From an uncultured beta proteobacterium (GTDB lineage: Bacteria; Pseudomonadota; Gammaproteobacteria; Burkholderiales; Burkholderiaceae_C): a DNA stretch of 15,586 nt. The DNA is taken from the NCBI GenBank assembly GCA_903914985.1, contig CAIWRE010000065.1, positions 1 through 15,586 of the forward strand, given 5' to 3'. Shown piece after piece: positions 1 to 5,758 of the stretch; the first letter of the stretch is position 1; every line of letters begins with the position of its first letter. The position numbers and the translations under genes are program-made. The notes beneath the pieces were generated by a model. That model had not been told where the DNA came from and ran no database searches. It was given only the letters and a program-made list of their open reading frames with translations.

Positions 1-470
1 CCCAAGACGCCCAATGTGGCGCCATGGATGTCAGCACCAGCAAACAGGTCGTAACTCCATTTGTTCCACCGCCCGGCCCGCAGGTAATGCTCACTTTCGG
101 TGATACGACGTGCGGTCGCCATGAGCAAGGCAAAGCCAAAATCAGCGGTGGTTTCAGTCAAAACATCAGGCGCATTAGTGCCCAACACCCCGGCACGTGT
201 CATCGCGTCCAAATCAAAGTTGTTGTAGCCCACCGTCATATTGGCACATAGCTTGAGCTCGGGGCACTGGGCCAGCAGCTCCGCGTCGATACGCTCGACA
301 CCGGTGGTAAAGGCGCCGACCTTGCCTTGCAGACGGCGAATCAGCTCGGCACGGTCCCACAGGGTGTCGTCGGGGTTGGATTCCACCGTGAAGTGGGTCG
401 ACAGGCGCTCAATGACCTCGGGAAATATGGCCCGGGTCACCAAAATGGAAGGTTTTGCAATGGAAGTCAT
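1..470 (-). CDS. D-2-hydroxyacid dehydrogenase (glyoxylate/hydroxypyruvate reductase-like), C-terminus cut by window edge
   Basis: This is the N-terminal ~156 residues of a D-isomer-specific 2-hydroxyacid dehydrogenase, a family that reduces 2-oxoacids such as glyoxylate or hydroxypyruvate with NAD(P)H in the cytoplasm. Translating the minus strand from the ATG at 470-468 gives an open frame to the window edge. It begins MTSIAKPSILVTRAIF and contains the typical substrate-domain text KLCANMTVGYNNFDLDAM (about residues 90-107), then NAPDVLTETTADFGFALLMA. It ends at HGATLGVLG, where the Rossmann-fold GxGxxG begins. The catalytic Arg, Glu and His lie outside the window, so activity cannot be judged. 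The start is 22 nt downstream of the nitroreductase stop, which suggests it is the last gene of the thioesterase-nitroreductase operon. No strong ribosome binding site is visible. The family is clear; the substrate (GhrB/GyaR-type versus another) is inference. Confidence 0.85.
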   Translation of the reverse strand, partial: MTSIAKPSILVTRAIFPEVIERLSTHFTVESNPDDTLWDRAELIRRLQGKVGAFTTGVERIDAELLAQCPELKLCANMTVGYNNFDLDAMTRAGVLGTNAPDVLTETTADFGFALLMATARRITESEHYLRAGRWNKWSYDLFAGADIHGATLGVL

Positions 471-492
471 AGCGCGCTTGCGGTAAGTGGGT

Positions 493-1197
493 TTAGTCCA
501 ACCAGGTGGTGAAGTCTTGCACAGGCACACGCGGCGTATGGAAACCATTCACCGTCGCCGTCTCGTCGGCATAACCCAGGGCCAGGCCGCACACCAACAT
601 TTCATCGGGACCTGCGCCAATGTGGGGGAGGATGATGTTGGCAAATCCGTTCCATGCCGCTTGCGGGCAGGTCGCCAAGCCGTGGCCGCGCGCGGCCACC
701 ATGATGCTTTGAATGAACATGCCGTAATCCAGCATGGAGCCGCGCCCCAAAACACGGTCGATGGTGAACATCAGCCCCACGGGCGCGTCGAAAAACCGGT
801 AGTTGCGTTGATGCTGCGCGTGCATCTGGTCTTTGTCTCCCTTGCCAATGCCCAGCAAGCCGTACAGGCCCCAGCCGTTTTCGCGGCGGCGGTCAATATA
901 GGGGCTCACCCATTTTTCGGGGTAGTAGTCATAGGCCTCCACATACCGGGCGGCCAGGGACGGGTCGGCGCGCACCGCGTCGTGGGCGGTGCAGACCTTG
1001 TCAACCAGGCTGTCGCGGCTCGCGCCCTGTAGCACGTAGACCTTCCAGGGCTGGGTATTGGTGCCCGACGGTGCACGACTGGCAACTTCCAAGAGCTGCG
1101 TCACCACCGGTTTCGCCACCGGCTGGGAAGTGAATGCCCGCACGGACATGCGCGAAGTGATTGCGTCGTCCACCGGGTTAGGGGTTGGTAATGTCAT
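493..1197 (-). CDS. nitroreductase-family FMN-dependent oxidoreductase
   Basis: A 234-residue flavoprotein of the nitroreductase superfamily: cytoplasmic dimers that bind FMN and use NAD(P)H to reduce nitroaromatics, quinones or enones. Visible family features are the N-terminal FMN phosphate-binding SRMSVRAF (residues 15-22, canonical RRSVRxF), APSGTNTQPW (about 42-51, canonical APSxxNxQPW), the central GSMLDYGMFIQSIMVAARGHGLATCPQAAW segment in two parts around residues 150-180, and the C-terminal GLALGYAD. The length is normal for PnbA/NfnB-like members. Its ATG overlaps the thioesterase stop by 4 nt (ATGA, 1194-1197), a sign of translational coupling, and the dehydrogenase gene follows 22 nt after its stop. 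The physiological substrate is not deducible; the grouping with a thioesterase and a 2-hydroxyacid dehydrogenase suggests small-molecule catabolism or detoxification, which is inference. Confidence 0.88.
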   Translation of the reverse strand: MTLPTPNPVDDAITSRMSVRAFTSQPVAKPVVTQLLEVASRAPSGTNTQPWKVYVLQGASRDSLVDKVCTAHDAVRADPSLAARYVEAYDYYPEKWVSPYIDRRRENGWGLYGLLGIGKGDKDQMHAQHQRNYRFFDAPVGLMFTIDRVLGRGSMLDYGMFIQSIMVAARGHGLATCPQAAWNGFANIILPHIGAGPDEMLVCGLALGYADETATVNGFHTPRVPVQDFTTWLD

Positions 1198-1625
1198 AGA
1201 AGGGCTTCCAATACAGTAACAAGTGATTCAGGCAGGCTCGTGGGTTTACGGCTCAGCGCATCGACGTAGACATGGACAAAGTGGCCCTGGGCGGCGGCCG
1301 TGTGAGCACCCTGGCCAAAAATACCCAACTCATAGCGCACGCTGGACGTGCCACGGTGCGCCACCCGAAGGCCGACGTCCACCGTCTGCGGAAACGACAA
1401 GGGCGCGAAATAGTTGCAATGCGTCTCCACCACCAGACCAATGGTGGCGCCACGGGCCACGTCCAACGCACCGTTTTCAATCAGGTAGGCATTCACCGCC
1501 GTATCGAACCAGCTGTAATAGACCACGTTATTCACATGCCCGTAGGCATCGTTGTCCATCCAGCGGGTGGTGATGGAGCGCCAGACACGAAAAGCGCTGC
1601 GGTCAAGGGGCTGGGGTTTGGTCAT
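1194..1625 (-). CDS. acyl-CoA thioesterase, 4-hydroxybenzoyl-CoA thioesterase-like hot-dog fold
   Basis: A 143-residue single hot-dog domain protein of the 4HBT type, which hydrolyses acyl-CoA (or acyl-ACP) thioesters in the cytoplasm. The signature RWMDNDAYGHVNNVVYYSWF (about residues 21-40) matches the family motif with the acidic Asp24/Asp26 and GHVNN. The rest, including LVVETHCNYFAPL (about 64-76) and SSVRYELGIF (about 94-103), fits the beta-sheet of this fold. I chose the ATG at 1625 (MTKPQPLDRSAF) because the motif then sits where it does in homologues. A GTG nine codons upstream (1652) is possible, but there a GNRA-type hairpin (1655-1672) would bury the ribosome-binding region. The stop overlaps the nitroreductase ATG by 4 nt. 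It is the first gene of a probable three-gene minus-strand operon and is divergent from the phasin gene. It may be YbgC-like, but no tol-pal genes are nearby. Confidence 0.85.
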   Translation of the reverse strand: MTKPQPLDRSAFRVWRSITTRWMDNDAYGHVNNVVYYSWFDTAVNAYLIENGALDVARGATIGLVVETHCNYFAPLSFPQTVDVGLRVAHRGTSSVRYELGIFGQGAHTAAAQGHFVHVYVDALSRKPTSLPESLVTVLEALL

Positions 1626-1654
1626 GCGGAACAAATAACGGTCAGTAGCCACAA

Positions 1655-1672
1655 GCCCTGCTTGCGCAGGGC
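1655..1672 (-). promoter_or_regulatory. hairpin with GCAA tetraloop in thioesterase mRNA leader
   Basis: On the minus strand the arms GCCCTGC and GCAGGGC form a perfect 7-bp stem closed by a GCAA (GNRA) loop. It lies 3 nt upstream of a GTG codon at 1652 and 30 nt upstream of the preferred ATG at 1625. No U-tract follows, so it is not a standard terminator. It could stabilise or regulate the leader; function unknown. Confidence 0.45.
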
Positions 1673-1825
1673 GGGAGCGCGGATTCTGCCATCGCCATGC
1701 ACCATCTCGGTCGAATGACCGTCTCGGTTGAGACCAAATTGACGGAGAGCGACACCGACCTTCCCTGCGAAAAGCAGCTTAAACCGCATTTTTTCTGAAG
1801 AATTTCGCAAAAAAGTGAAAATAAA

Positions 1826-1840
1826 TGTTGCACTGCAACA
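1826..1840. promoter_or_regulatory. perfect TGCA dyad, upstream operator of phasin promoter (PhaR-like site)
   Basis: A perfect inverted repeat, TGTTGCA-C-TGCAACA, ends 8 nt upstream of the -35 element. Its core TTGC-ACT-GCAA matches the CTGC-N3-GCAG type of TGC-rich dyad reported for the PHB repressor PhaR in Paracoccus. Assignment to PhaR is inference from this match and from the phasin gene it precedes. Confidence 0.6.
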
Positions 1841-1848
1841 AAAATGTC

Positions 1849-1876
1849 TTGAAATCCTGCTTTTGCTCCCTATAAT
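1849..1876 (+). promoter_or_regulatory. sigma-70-type promoter of the phasin gene
   Basis: A -35 hexamer TTGAAA (1849-1854) and a perfect -10 hexamer TATAAT (1871-1876) are separated by 16 bp. The expected transcription start is about 1883, giving an mRNA leader of about 80 nt before the phasin ATG. The promoter sits between two near-identical TGCA dyads, the arrangement expected for a repressible phasin promoter. Confidence 0.75.
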
Positions 1877-1883
1877 TCCATCC

Positions 1884-1900
1884 ATGCTGCACTGCAACAT
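1884..1900. promoter_or_regulatory. imperfect TGCA dyad at transcription start, second PhaR-like operator
   Basis: ATGCTGCA-C-TGCAACAT is an inverted repeat with a single mismatched pair. It shares the 12-base core TGCACTGCAACA with the dyad at 1826-1840. Its centre is 59 bp from the first dyad, and it covers the predicted transcription start, so a bound repressor would block RNA polymerase. PhaR identity is inferred. Confidence 0.6.
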
Positions 1901-1953
1901 GAACAAGCAAGGGCTTGGGTTACGGAGCAGATGGTGTTTTTCTTTTAACTTTT

Positions 1954-1957
1954 GGAG
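1954..1957 (+). promoter_or_regulatory. ribosome binding site of phasin
   Basis: GGAG lies 7 nt upstream of the ATG at 1965 and decides the start against the longer open frame that begins at 1815. Confidence 0.7.
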
Positions 1958-1964
1958 TATTCAC

Positions 1965-2513
1965 ATGATGACCGTAGAACAAGTAATGGCTTCCCACAAA
2001 TCCAACATCGAAACCCTGTTTGGCTTGACCAGCAAGGCCTTCGAAGGCGTGGAAAAAATCGTCGAACTGAACCTGACTGCCTCGAAGGCCGCGCTGTCGG
2101 AAGCTTCCAGCCACACCCAAACCCTGATGAGCGTGAAAGACGCCCAGGAGTTGTTGGCTCTGCAATCCGGCCTGCTGCAACCTTTGGCTGAAAAGACTGC
2201 TGCTTACAGCCGTCACCTGTACGACATCGCTACCAGCGCCAGCGCCGAATTCACCAAGTCGGTCGAAGCCCAAGCTGCAGATGCACAGCAAAAGATCGCC
2301 GCTTTGGTCGAAAGCGCTGCAAAGAACGCACCCGCCGGTTCTGAGTCCGCTGTTGCTGTCCTCAAAGGTGCCGTGTCTGCTGCACACACCGCTTTGGAAT
2401 CTGTGCAAAAAGCTGTGAAGCAAGCGACCGACGTCGCCGAAGCCAACTTCAATGCCGTCGCTGCTACTGCAACCAACGCTACCAAGCAAGCGACAGCGAC
2501 CAAAAAGCGCTAA
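1965..2513 (+). CDS. phaP: phasin, PHB granule-associated protein
   Basis: A 182-residue phasin of the betaproteobacterial PhaP type. Phasins are small amphipathic helical proteins that coat polyhydroxybutyrate granules and set their number and size. It starts [20 protein letters not shown] and continues through the typical Phasin_2 pattern: [18 protein letters not shown] (about residues 20-37), [19 protein letters not shown] (about 55-73) and [19 protein letters not shown] (about 78-96). It is predicted almost wholly alpha-helical with no Cys, and ends in an Ala/Thr/Lys-rich tail closing with KKR. An SD GGAG 7 nt upstream fixes the start. It is the only gene on its transcript, with its own promoter and flanking TGCA dyads that suggest control by PhaR. 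No PHB synthase or phaR gene lies in this window. The divergent thioesterase may be unrelated. Confidence 0.9.
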   Translation: MMTVEQVMASHKSNIETLFGLTSKAFEGVEKIVELNLTASKAALSEASSHTQTLMSVKDAQELLALQSGLLQPLAEKTAAYSRHLYDIATSASAEFTKSVEAQAADAQQKIAALVESAAKNAPAGSESAVAVLKGAVSAAHTALESVQKAVKQATDVAEANFNAVAATATNATKQATATKKR

Positions 2514-2523
2514 ATCTGTGTGC

Positions 2524-2549
2524 TAACGCAAGAAATTAACCTTGCGTTA
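2524..2549. repeat. 9-bp perfect inverted repeat downstream of phasin stop
   Basis: TAACGCAAG (2524-2532) and CTTGCGTTA (2541-2549) are perfect complements around an 8-nt AT-rich loop, 10 nt after the phasin stop. No T-tract follows on either strand, so it is not a classical terminator. It may protect the phasin mRNA 3' end, or be an operator for the possible promoter just downstream. Confidence 0.5.
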
Positions 2550-2577
2550 ACAAACCACGGGATAACCCTGAGATAAT
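2547..2577 (+). promoter_or_regulatory. possible extended -10 promoter for a small RNA
   Basis: TGA-GATAAT (2569-2577) matches an extended -10 element (TGnTATAAT) with one base changed. TTAACA (2547-2552) could serve as a -35 with a long 19-bp spacer. The expected start is about 2584. Only sequence similarity supports it. Confidence 0.35.
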
Positions 2578-2580
2578 CAA

Positions 2581-2688
2581 GTTTCGCGAATCGAACAGGT
2601 TCGCACCCCTTGTCTCCTCGGGTCCTTTCGAAACCTTTAGGTTCAGGGATCCCTTCAAGGCCTCGTTGCAAAACGAGGCCTTTTTTTT
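2581..2688 (+). ncRNA. candidate small structured RNA ending at a strong terminator
   Basis: The 140 nt between the phasin stop and its terminator is not coding in a convincing frame but can fold compactly. GTTTC (2581-2585) pairs with GAAAC (2630-2634), enclosing two arms: GCGAA/TTCGC (2586-2590/2600-2604) and ACCC/GGGT (2605-2608/2620-2623). The second arm's loop contains TCTCCTC, which is complementary to a GAGGAGA-type ribosome binding site. A Rho-independent terminator with T8 closes the element. A possible extended -10 promoter lies just upstream. It may be an independent sRNA of about 105 nt or a processed 3' UTR of phaP. The fold was found by eye, not computed. Confidence 0.35.
2657..2688 (+). 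terminator. Rho-independent terminator (phasin / candidate sRNA)
   Basis: AAGGCCTCGTT and AACGAGGCCTT form a perfect 11-bp stem around a GCAA loop, followed by a run of eight T (2681-2688) on the plus strand. It ends plus-strand transcription 7 nt before the converging patatin-like gene's stop. The minus strand lacks a T-tract, so it is mainly a plus-strand terminator. Confidence 0.9.
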
Positions 2689-2695
2689 CGCTTGT

Positions 2696-3604
2696 TCAAT
2701 GCGTTTTCGCTTCAATGGCGGCGCGCAATTGCGGCAAGGCGGCGAGCATGGCCTGGCGCCCTGCTTCGATGGATCGGCGACGGGCGCCAAAGTCAGCACT
2801 GGAAATGCCGGTCAGGTTGGGGCGTATCACCAGATCAGCGTCTTTGAGCTCGAAGGTGTTGATACTCTTGCCCATGATGGTGAAGGTTTGCAGCAAGATT
2901 TCCAAAGTGCCGCTGGCCGCGCTGGCCTCCGGTGGGCTGGAAATATCCACCGCAATCACCAACTCCGCGCCCATCTTGCGTGCCGCGCGGACCGGCACCG
3001 GCGACACCAGGCCGCCGTCCACATATTCCCTACTGCCCACCTTGACAGGTTGAAACACCGCCGGAACCGCGCTGGACGCGCGCACCGCAGTGCCGGTGTC
3101 ACCGCGCTGGAACAGCACCTCATTGCCACTGTTGAGATCGGTCGCCACAATGCCCAAAGGGATCGTCATGCCTTCAATGGGCTTTTGACCCACTTGCGTA
3201 TTCACATATTTAGCCAAGGCCTCGCCACGCAAAGCGCCACGGGTAAAGATTTGAAGCGTCCAGTCGGCAATTGTTGCCTCCTCCATGGTCTCGGCGATCT
3301 GCTGCAACTGCGGACCGGATTTGCCGCTGGCATACAGCGCCGCCACGACGCTGCCGGCCGAAGTGCCAGACACCAAATGGGGGCGTATGCCCGCCTCCTC
3401 CAGCACTTGAATCACGCCCACGTGGGCAAACCCCCGTGCCGCGCCGCCTCCGAGGGCCAATCCAATGCGCGGCGGCACTTTGGCGGCAGGCACCTCCGCT
3501 TGTGGCTGGGGCGCGTCCGCCACCGGTGCCCGGGGTGAACTTGCACACCCGGCCAGCATCAGCGCCACGGCCAACAAAACACCCTGCATCGCTCTAATTG
3601 TCAT
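2696..3604 (-). CDS. patatin-like phospholipase, predicted lipoprotein
   Basis: A 302-residue patatin/RssA-like serine acyl hydrolase, predicted to cleave phospholipid or other acyl ester bonds. The N-terminus MTIRAMQGVLLAVALMLAGC is a lipoprotein signal peptide with lipobox LAGC (Cys20), followed by a Pro/Ala-rich linker to about residue 44, so the enzyme is probably membrane-anchored in the periplasm. The catalytic features are intact: glycine-rich oxyanion loop LGGGAARGFAHVGV (about 51-64), nucleophile elbow GTSAGS (Ser82), and YVDGGLVSPVPV with Asp196 of the Ser-Asp dyad. The ATG at 3604 is chosen because it begins the signal peptide; an ATG nine codons upstream would add a polar stretch before it. 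Convergent with phaP across a terminator, and only 57 bp from the start of the divergent 75-residue gene. Substrate unknown. Confidence 0.88.
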   Translation of the reverse strand: MTIRAMQGVLLAVALMLAGCASSPRAPVADAPQPQAEVPAAKVPPRIGLALGGGAARGFAHVGVIQVLEEAGIRPHLVSGTSAGSVVAALYASGKSGPQLQQIAETMEEATIADWTLQIFTRGALRGEALAKYVNTQVGQKPIEGMTIPLGIVATDLNSGNEVLFQRGDTGTAVRASSAVPAVFQPVKVGSREYVDGGLVSPVPVRAARKMGAELVIAVDISSPPEASAASGTLEILLQTFTIMGKSINTFELKDADLVIRPNLTGISSADFGARRRSIEAGRQAMLAALPQLRAAIEAKTH

Positions 3605-3649
3605 GATCAAACCATTCCCACCATGTGCCAAAATGAATTTTTAGTTACC

Positions 3650-3656
3650 AGGAAAG
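3650..3656 (+). promoter_or_regulatory. ribosome binding site of the 75-residue orphan
   Basis: AGGAAAG lies 5 nt upstream of the ATG at 3662, favouring that start over an in-frame ATG at 3623 that lacks one. Confidence 0.6.
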
Positions 3657-3661
3657 CACGC

Positions 3662-3889
3662 ATGTCCCGTCCCAGTGTCTGGGCGCCAAAGGTCGCCGCC
3701 TTGGTGCAATCCGGCAACAGCCAGGCTGCCTTAGCGCAAATCAAGGTCGCGCCAACGGTGCGCGATCTGCAACAGTTGCGTGATTTGCTGGTCAAGCTCA
3801 AGTTGCTTGCAAGCCACCCCAACGTGGACCACGCGACCGCCGACCAAATTGTCGCTCTTTCCGCGCCGCGCCTGCATCGCTCACCCTAG
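3662..3889 (+). CDS. conserved-looking hypothetical protein, 75 residues
   Basis: A small protein, MSRPSVWAPKVAALVQSG and onward, that I cannot assign to a named family. It has no signal peptide, membrane helix or Cys. It looks mostly helical, with a central DLQQLRDLLVKLKLLASHP segment (about residues 36-54) that could form an amphipathic helix, and a second short helix near HATADQIVALS. A good AGGAAAG ribosome binding site 5 nt upstream, normal GC-rich codon use and a bidirectional terminator directly downstream support it as a real gene. It is divergent from the patatin-like lipoprotein, with only 57 bp between the start codons, so their promoters must overlap. Composition suggests a cytoplasmic, possibly partner-binding peptide; function unknown. 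Confidence 0.65.
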   Translation: MSRPSVWAPKVAALVQSGNSQAALAQIKVAPTVRDLQQLRDLLVKLKLLASHPNVDHATADQIVALSAPRLHRSP

Positions 3890-3921
3890 ATGCCCGGGTT
3901 CAACGGCGGTCAATAGACGTA

Positions 3922-3946
3922 AAAAAGGCCCTTGCAGGGCCTTTTT
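3922..3946. terminator. bidirectional Rho-independent terminator between convergent genes
   Basis: AAAAAGGCCC and GGGCCTTTTT form a perfect 10-bp stem around TTGCA (11 bp if T-A closes the loop). The A-run and T-run give a U-tract on both strands. It sits between the stop of the 75-residue gene (3889) and the stop of the converging Lys-rich protein gene (3963), and serves both. Confidence 0.88.
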
Positions 3947-3962
3947 GCAGGGAGCCCGCAAT

Positions 3963-4199
3963 TTACATTGCGGCCTTTTTCTTGTGCTTTGCGGCCTTGT
4001 GCTTCTTGGCGCTGACCTTATGCGCCTTTTTCTTGCCGTGCTTTTTGACGGTTGTCTCGGCTTTGGGCGTGGCGTCCACGGAAGGCGCAGTCACCGCGGG
4101 GGCAGGCGCAATTGGGGCTACTGCAGGTGCAGTTTGCGCACCGGCGAAAGAAGCTGCCAGAGTAACTGCCAACGCAGCGATCAGAGAGTTGAATTTCAT
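3963..4199 (-). CDS. small exported Lys/His-rich protein, acid-shock (Asr)-like composition
   Basis: A 78-residue precursor with a clear Sec signal peptide (MKFNSLIAALAVTLAASFAGA, predicted cleavage AGA|Q near residue 21-22). An Ala/Pro-rich stretch (about 23-45) follows, then a strongly basic Lys/His-rich tail with repeated KKHxxK-like units (about 50-77). The mature protein would be periplasmic, disordered and very basic. The layout (signal peptide, Ala/Pro/Thr spacer, Lys/His repeats) resembles the enterobacterial acid-shock protein Asr, which is thought to buffer or protect the periplasm. This is similarity of architecture and composition, not proven homology. No good SD is seen before the ATG. 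Downstream it shares a bidirectional terminator with the 75-residue gene. The basic tail could alternatively bind polyanions. Confidence 0.7.
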   Translation of the reverse strand: MKFNSLIAALAVTLAASFAGAQTAPAVAPIAPAPAVTAPSVDATPKAETTVKKHGKKKAHKVSAKKHKAAKHKKKAAM

Positions 4200-4271
4200 T
4201 GTTGAAAATTGGTATCAGAGGTTAACAAACGAGTGCTTAAGAATGGTAGCACGCCATTGCTGCGGTGCTGC

Positions 4272-5363
4272 TCACGGCAGGCTGTCCAATGCATCCAGGT
4301 ACGTGGCAGACGATGTCAGTTGCTCCCAGTCAAGGGCTGCGAAACGGGGTAACAATGCCCGCCGCCTGGTTTCGCTGCGGGCGTCCATGTCCCAACGGCC
4401 CCGCGCCTGCGCTTGCGTCAGACCTTCGATGAGCTCGTCAATCGGAGCGGTGCCGTCCGCTTGCGCCAGCGACTGGTTGCATAAAAGCACCATGTCACAG
4501 CCCGCGTTGAGCGCCGCCAGCGCCGCCTCGGTATAAGTCAGTGCCCTGCCCTCCAGCACCCGCGCACCTGCCATGGACAGGTCGTCGCTGAACACCAGGC
4601 CTTCAAAGCCCAGTTGGCCGCGCAAAATATCCTGCAGCCAAGTCCTGGAAAAACCCGCCGGCCGGCTGTCCACTTTGGGGTAAATCACATGGGCTGGCAT
4701 AACGCTGGACAGGGTGCCGCCCAACCAGCGGTACGGGGCGGCGTCATCTGCCAGGATGGTTTTGAGACCACGCTGGTCCACAGGCACCGCAAGGTGGGAG
4801 TCGGCTTTGACAAAACCATGGCCCGGAAAATGTTTGCCGCAACTGGCCATACCGCTTTGCAGCAAGCCGTGCACCAGACTTTGAGCCAACAGGCTGACCA
4901 CCCGGGGATCGCGGGCAAAAGCACGGTCGCCGATCACGCCGCTGGCACCATGGTCCAGGTCCAGCACCGGTGTGAAGCTGAAGTCCACACCGCAAGCGCG
5001 CAGCTCAGCCCCCAGCACATAGCCACAGGCCCGTGCCGCGCGAATGGCCTCCATGGGGCCCGTGCTGCGTGCTGTGCTGGCGCTGGCCATCCACTTTTCA
5101 CCCAGCGTCCGCATCGCAGGCAGGTGGGTGAATCCATCCGTTTTGAATCGCTGAACCCGGCCGCCTTCGTGGTCCACACAAATCAGCAGATCAGAACGCA
5201 GGCGTTTGATGCTTTTGCACAAGGCCGTGAGTTGGGCGCGGCTTTCCCAGTTGCGCCCAAACAAAATCAAACCACCCACCAGCGGATGACGCAGGCGCTT
5301 GCGGTCAACTGCCGTCAGGGCGGTTCCTGCGATATCAATCACCAAAGGCGCCTGGGTTGTCAT
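4272..5363 (-). CDS. nagZ: beta-N-acetylhexosaminidase, glycoside hydrolase family 3
   Basis: A 363-residue cytoplasmic GH3 enzyme that removes N-acetylglucosamine from 1,6-anhydromuropeptides during peptidoglycan recycling, a step that in some bacteria also feeds AmpR-controlled beta-lactamase induction. All hallmark motifs are present: [12 protein letters not shown] (about residues 62-73), KHFPGHG (177-183) with the ADSH dyad (Asp188, His190) that supplies the general acid/base in NagZ, and the nucleophile motif FSDDLSM (Asp260). The C-terminal end is slightly longer than in E. coli (341 residues) but ordinary for betaproteobacteria. Its ATG overlaps the acpS stop by 4 nt (ATGA), so it is the last gene of the lepA-to-nagZ block. 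Only a weak imperfect hairpin follows, with no convincing terminator. Confidence 0.95.
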   Translation of the reverse strand: MTTQAPLVIDIAGTALTAVDRKRLRHPLVGGLILFGRNWESRAQLTALCKSIKRLRSDLLICVDHEGGRVQRFKTDGFTHLPAMRTLGEKWMASASTARSTGPMEAIRAARACGYVLGAELRACGVDFSFTPVLDLDHGASGVIGDRAFARDPRVVSLLAQSLVHGLLQSGMASCGKHFPGHGFVKADSHLAVPVDQRGLKTILADDAAPYRWLGGTLSSVMPAHVIYPKVDSRPAGFSRTWLQDILRGQLGFEGLVFSDDLSMAGARVLEGRALTYTEAALAALNAGCDMVLLCNQSLAQADGTAPIDELIEGLTQAQARGRWDMDARSETRRRALLPRFAALDWEQLTSSATYLDALDSLP

Positions 5364-5758
5364 AGCGGCGAAGTTTCAACAATACAAAAACTCACAGCGT
5401 AATCGGTCTCGTCACTCAGGCTCAGTTGCGCGCGCAGCCCTTTGGCCTCGAACCAGGTTTTCAATTCGCCATGCAATACCACGACGGGTGCGCCGCTGGC
5501 CTGGTTGGCGATTTCGCACAGACGCCAGGTCATGGGCATACGCATGCCCAGTCCCACCGCCTTGCTGAACGCTTCTTTGGCGCTGAAACGCGTAGCCAGG
5601 TAACGCACGCCCCGCTCAGGCCAACGTGCGCCGCGCGCCTTCCAAGTCGCCAATTCGTTGACTGACAAGACTTTGGCGGCAAAGCGCTCGCCATGGCGTT
5701 CCAAACTGGACCGAATGCGCCGGATATCGCACACGTCGGTGCCCACGCCGTAAATCAT
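5360..5758 (-). CDS. acpS: holo-[acyl-carrier-protein] synthase
   Basis: A 132-residue 4'-phosphopantetheinyl transferase of the AcpS type, which moves phosphopantetheine from CoA to a Ser of apo-ACP and so activates the carrier used by FabF and the rest of fatty-acid synthesis. The N-terminal [15 protein letters not shown] carries the Mg-binding Asp8, and [16 protein letters not shown] (about 57-72) carries the second metal ligand Glu62. Length is close to E. coli AcpS (126). I chose the ATG at 5758 because it gives the canonical N-terminus and an ATGA overlap with pdxJ; another ATG four codons upstream (5770) is in frame. It overlaps nagZ by 4 nt downstream. The pdxJ-acpS pairing is a widespread proteobacterial arrangement. 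Confidence 0.95.
   Translation of the reverse strand: MIYGVGTDVCDIRRIRSSLERHGERFAAKVLSVNELATWKARGARWPERGVRYLATRFSAKEAFSKAVGLGMRMPMTWRLCEIANQASGAPVVVLHGELKTWFEAKGLRAQLSLSDETDYAVSFCIVETSPL

Larger units (their letters stand above)
1626..1964. other. divergent intergenic region between thioesterase operon and phasin gene
   Basis: This 339-nt stretch holds no convincing protein gene. The phasin-proximal half (1790-1964) is AT-rich and carries a sigma-70-type promoter and two TGCA dyads, annotated separately. The thioesterase-proximal half has three short perfect hairpins in the minus-strand leader: stems 1655-1661/1666-1672, 1708-1712/1717-1721 and 1721-1725/1730-1734. An open frame continues upstream of the phasin ATG to 1815, but it runs through the promoter and operators and is not expected to be translated. 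No clear minus-strand promoter could be assigned. Confidence 0.7.

Noticed and set aside
1815..1964. Upstream in-frame extension of the phasin
   Set aside because: It would translate through the TATAAT promoter and both dyads; the ATG at 1965 has a good ribosome binding site.
2666..3538. 290-codon plus-strand frame antisense to the patatin-like gene
   Set aside because: It begins inside the terminator hairpin and lies opposite a gene with signal peptide and catalytic motifs.
4248..4269. Hairpin downstream of nagZ as a terminator
   Set aside because: Only AGCAC/GTGCT plus two pairs with a bulge and no T-tract; too weak to call.
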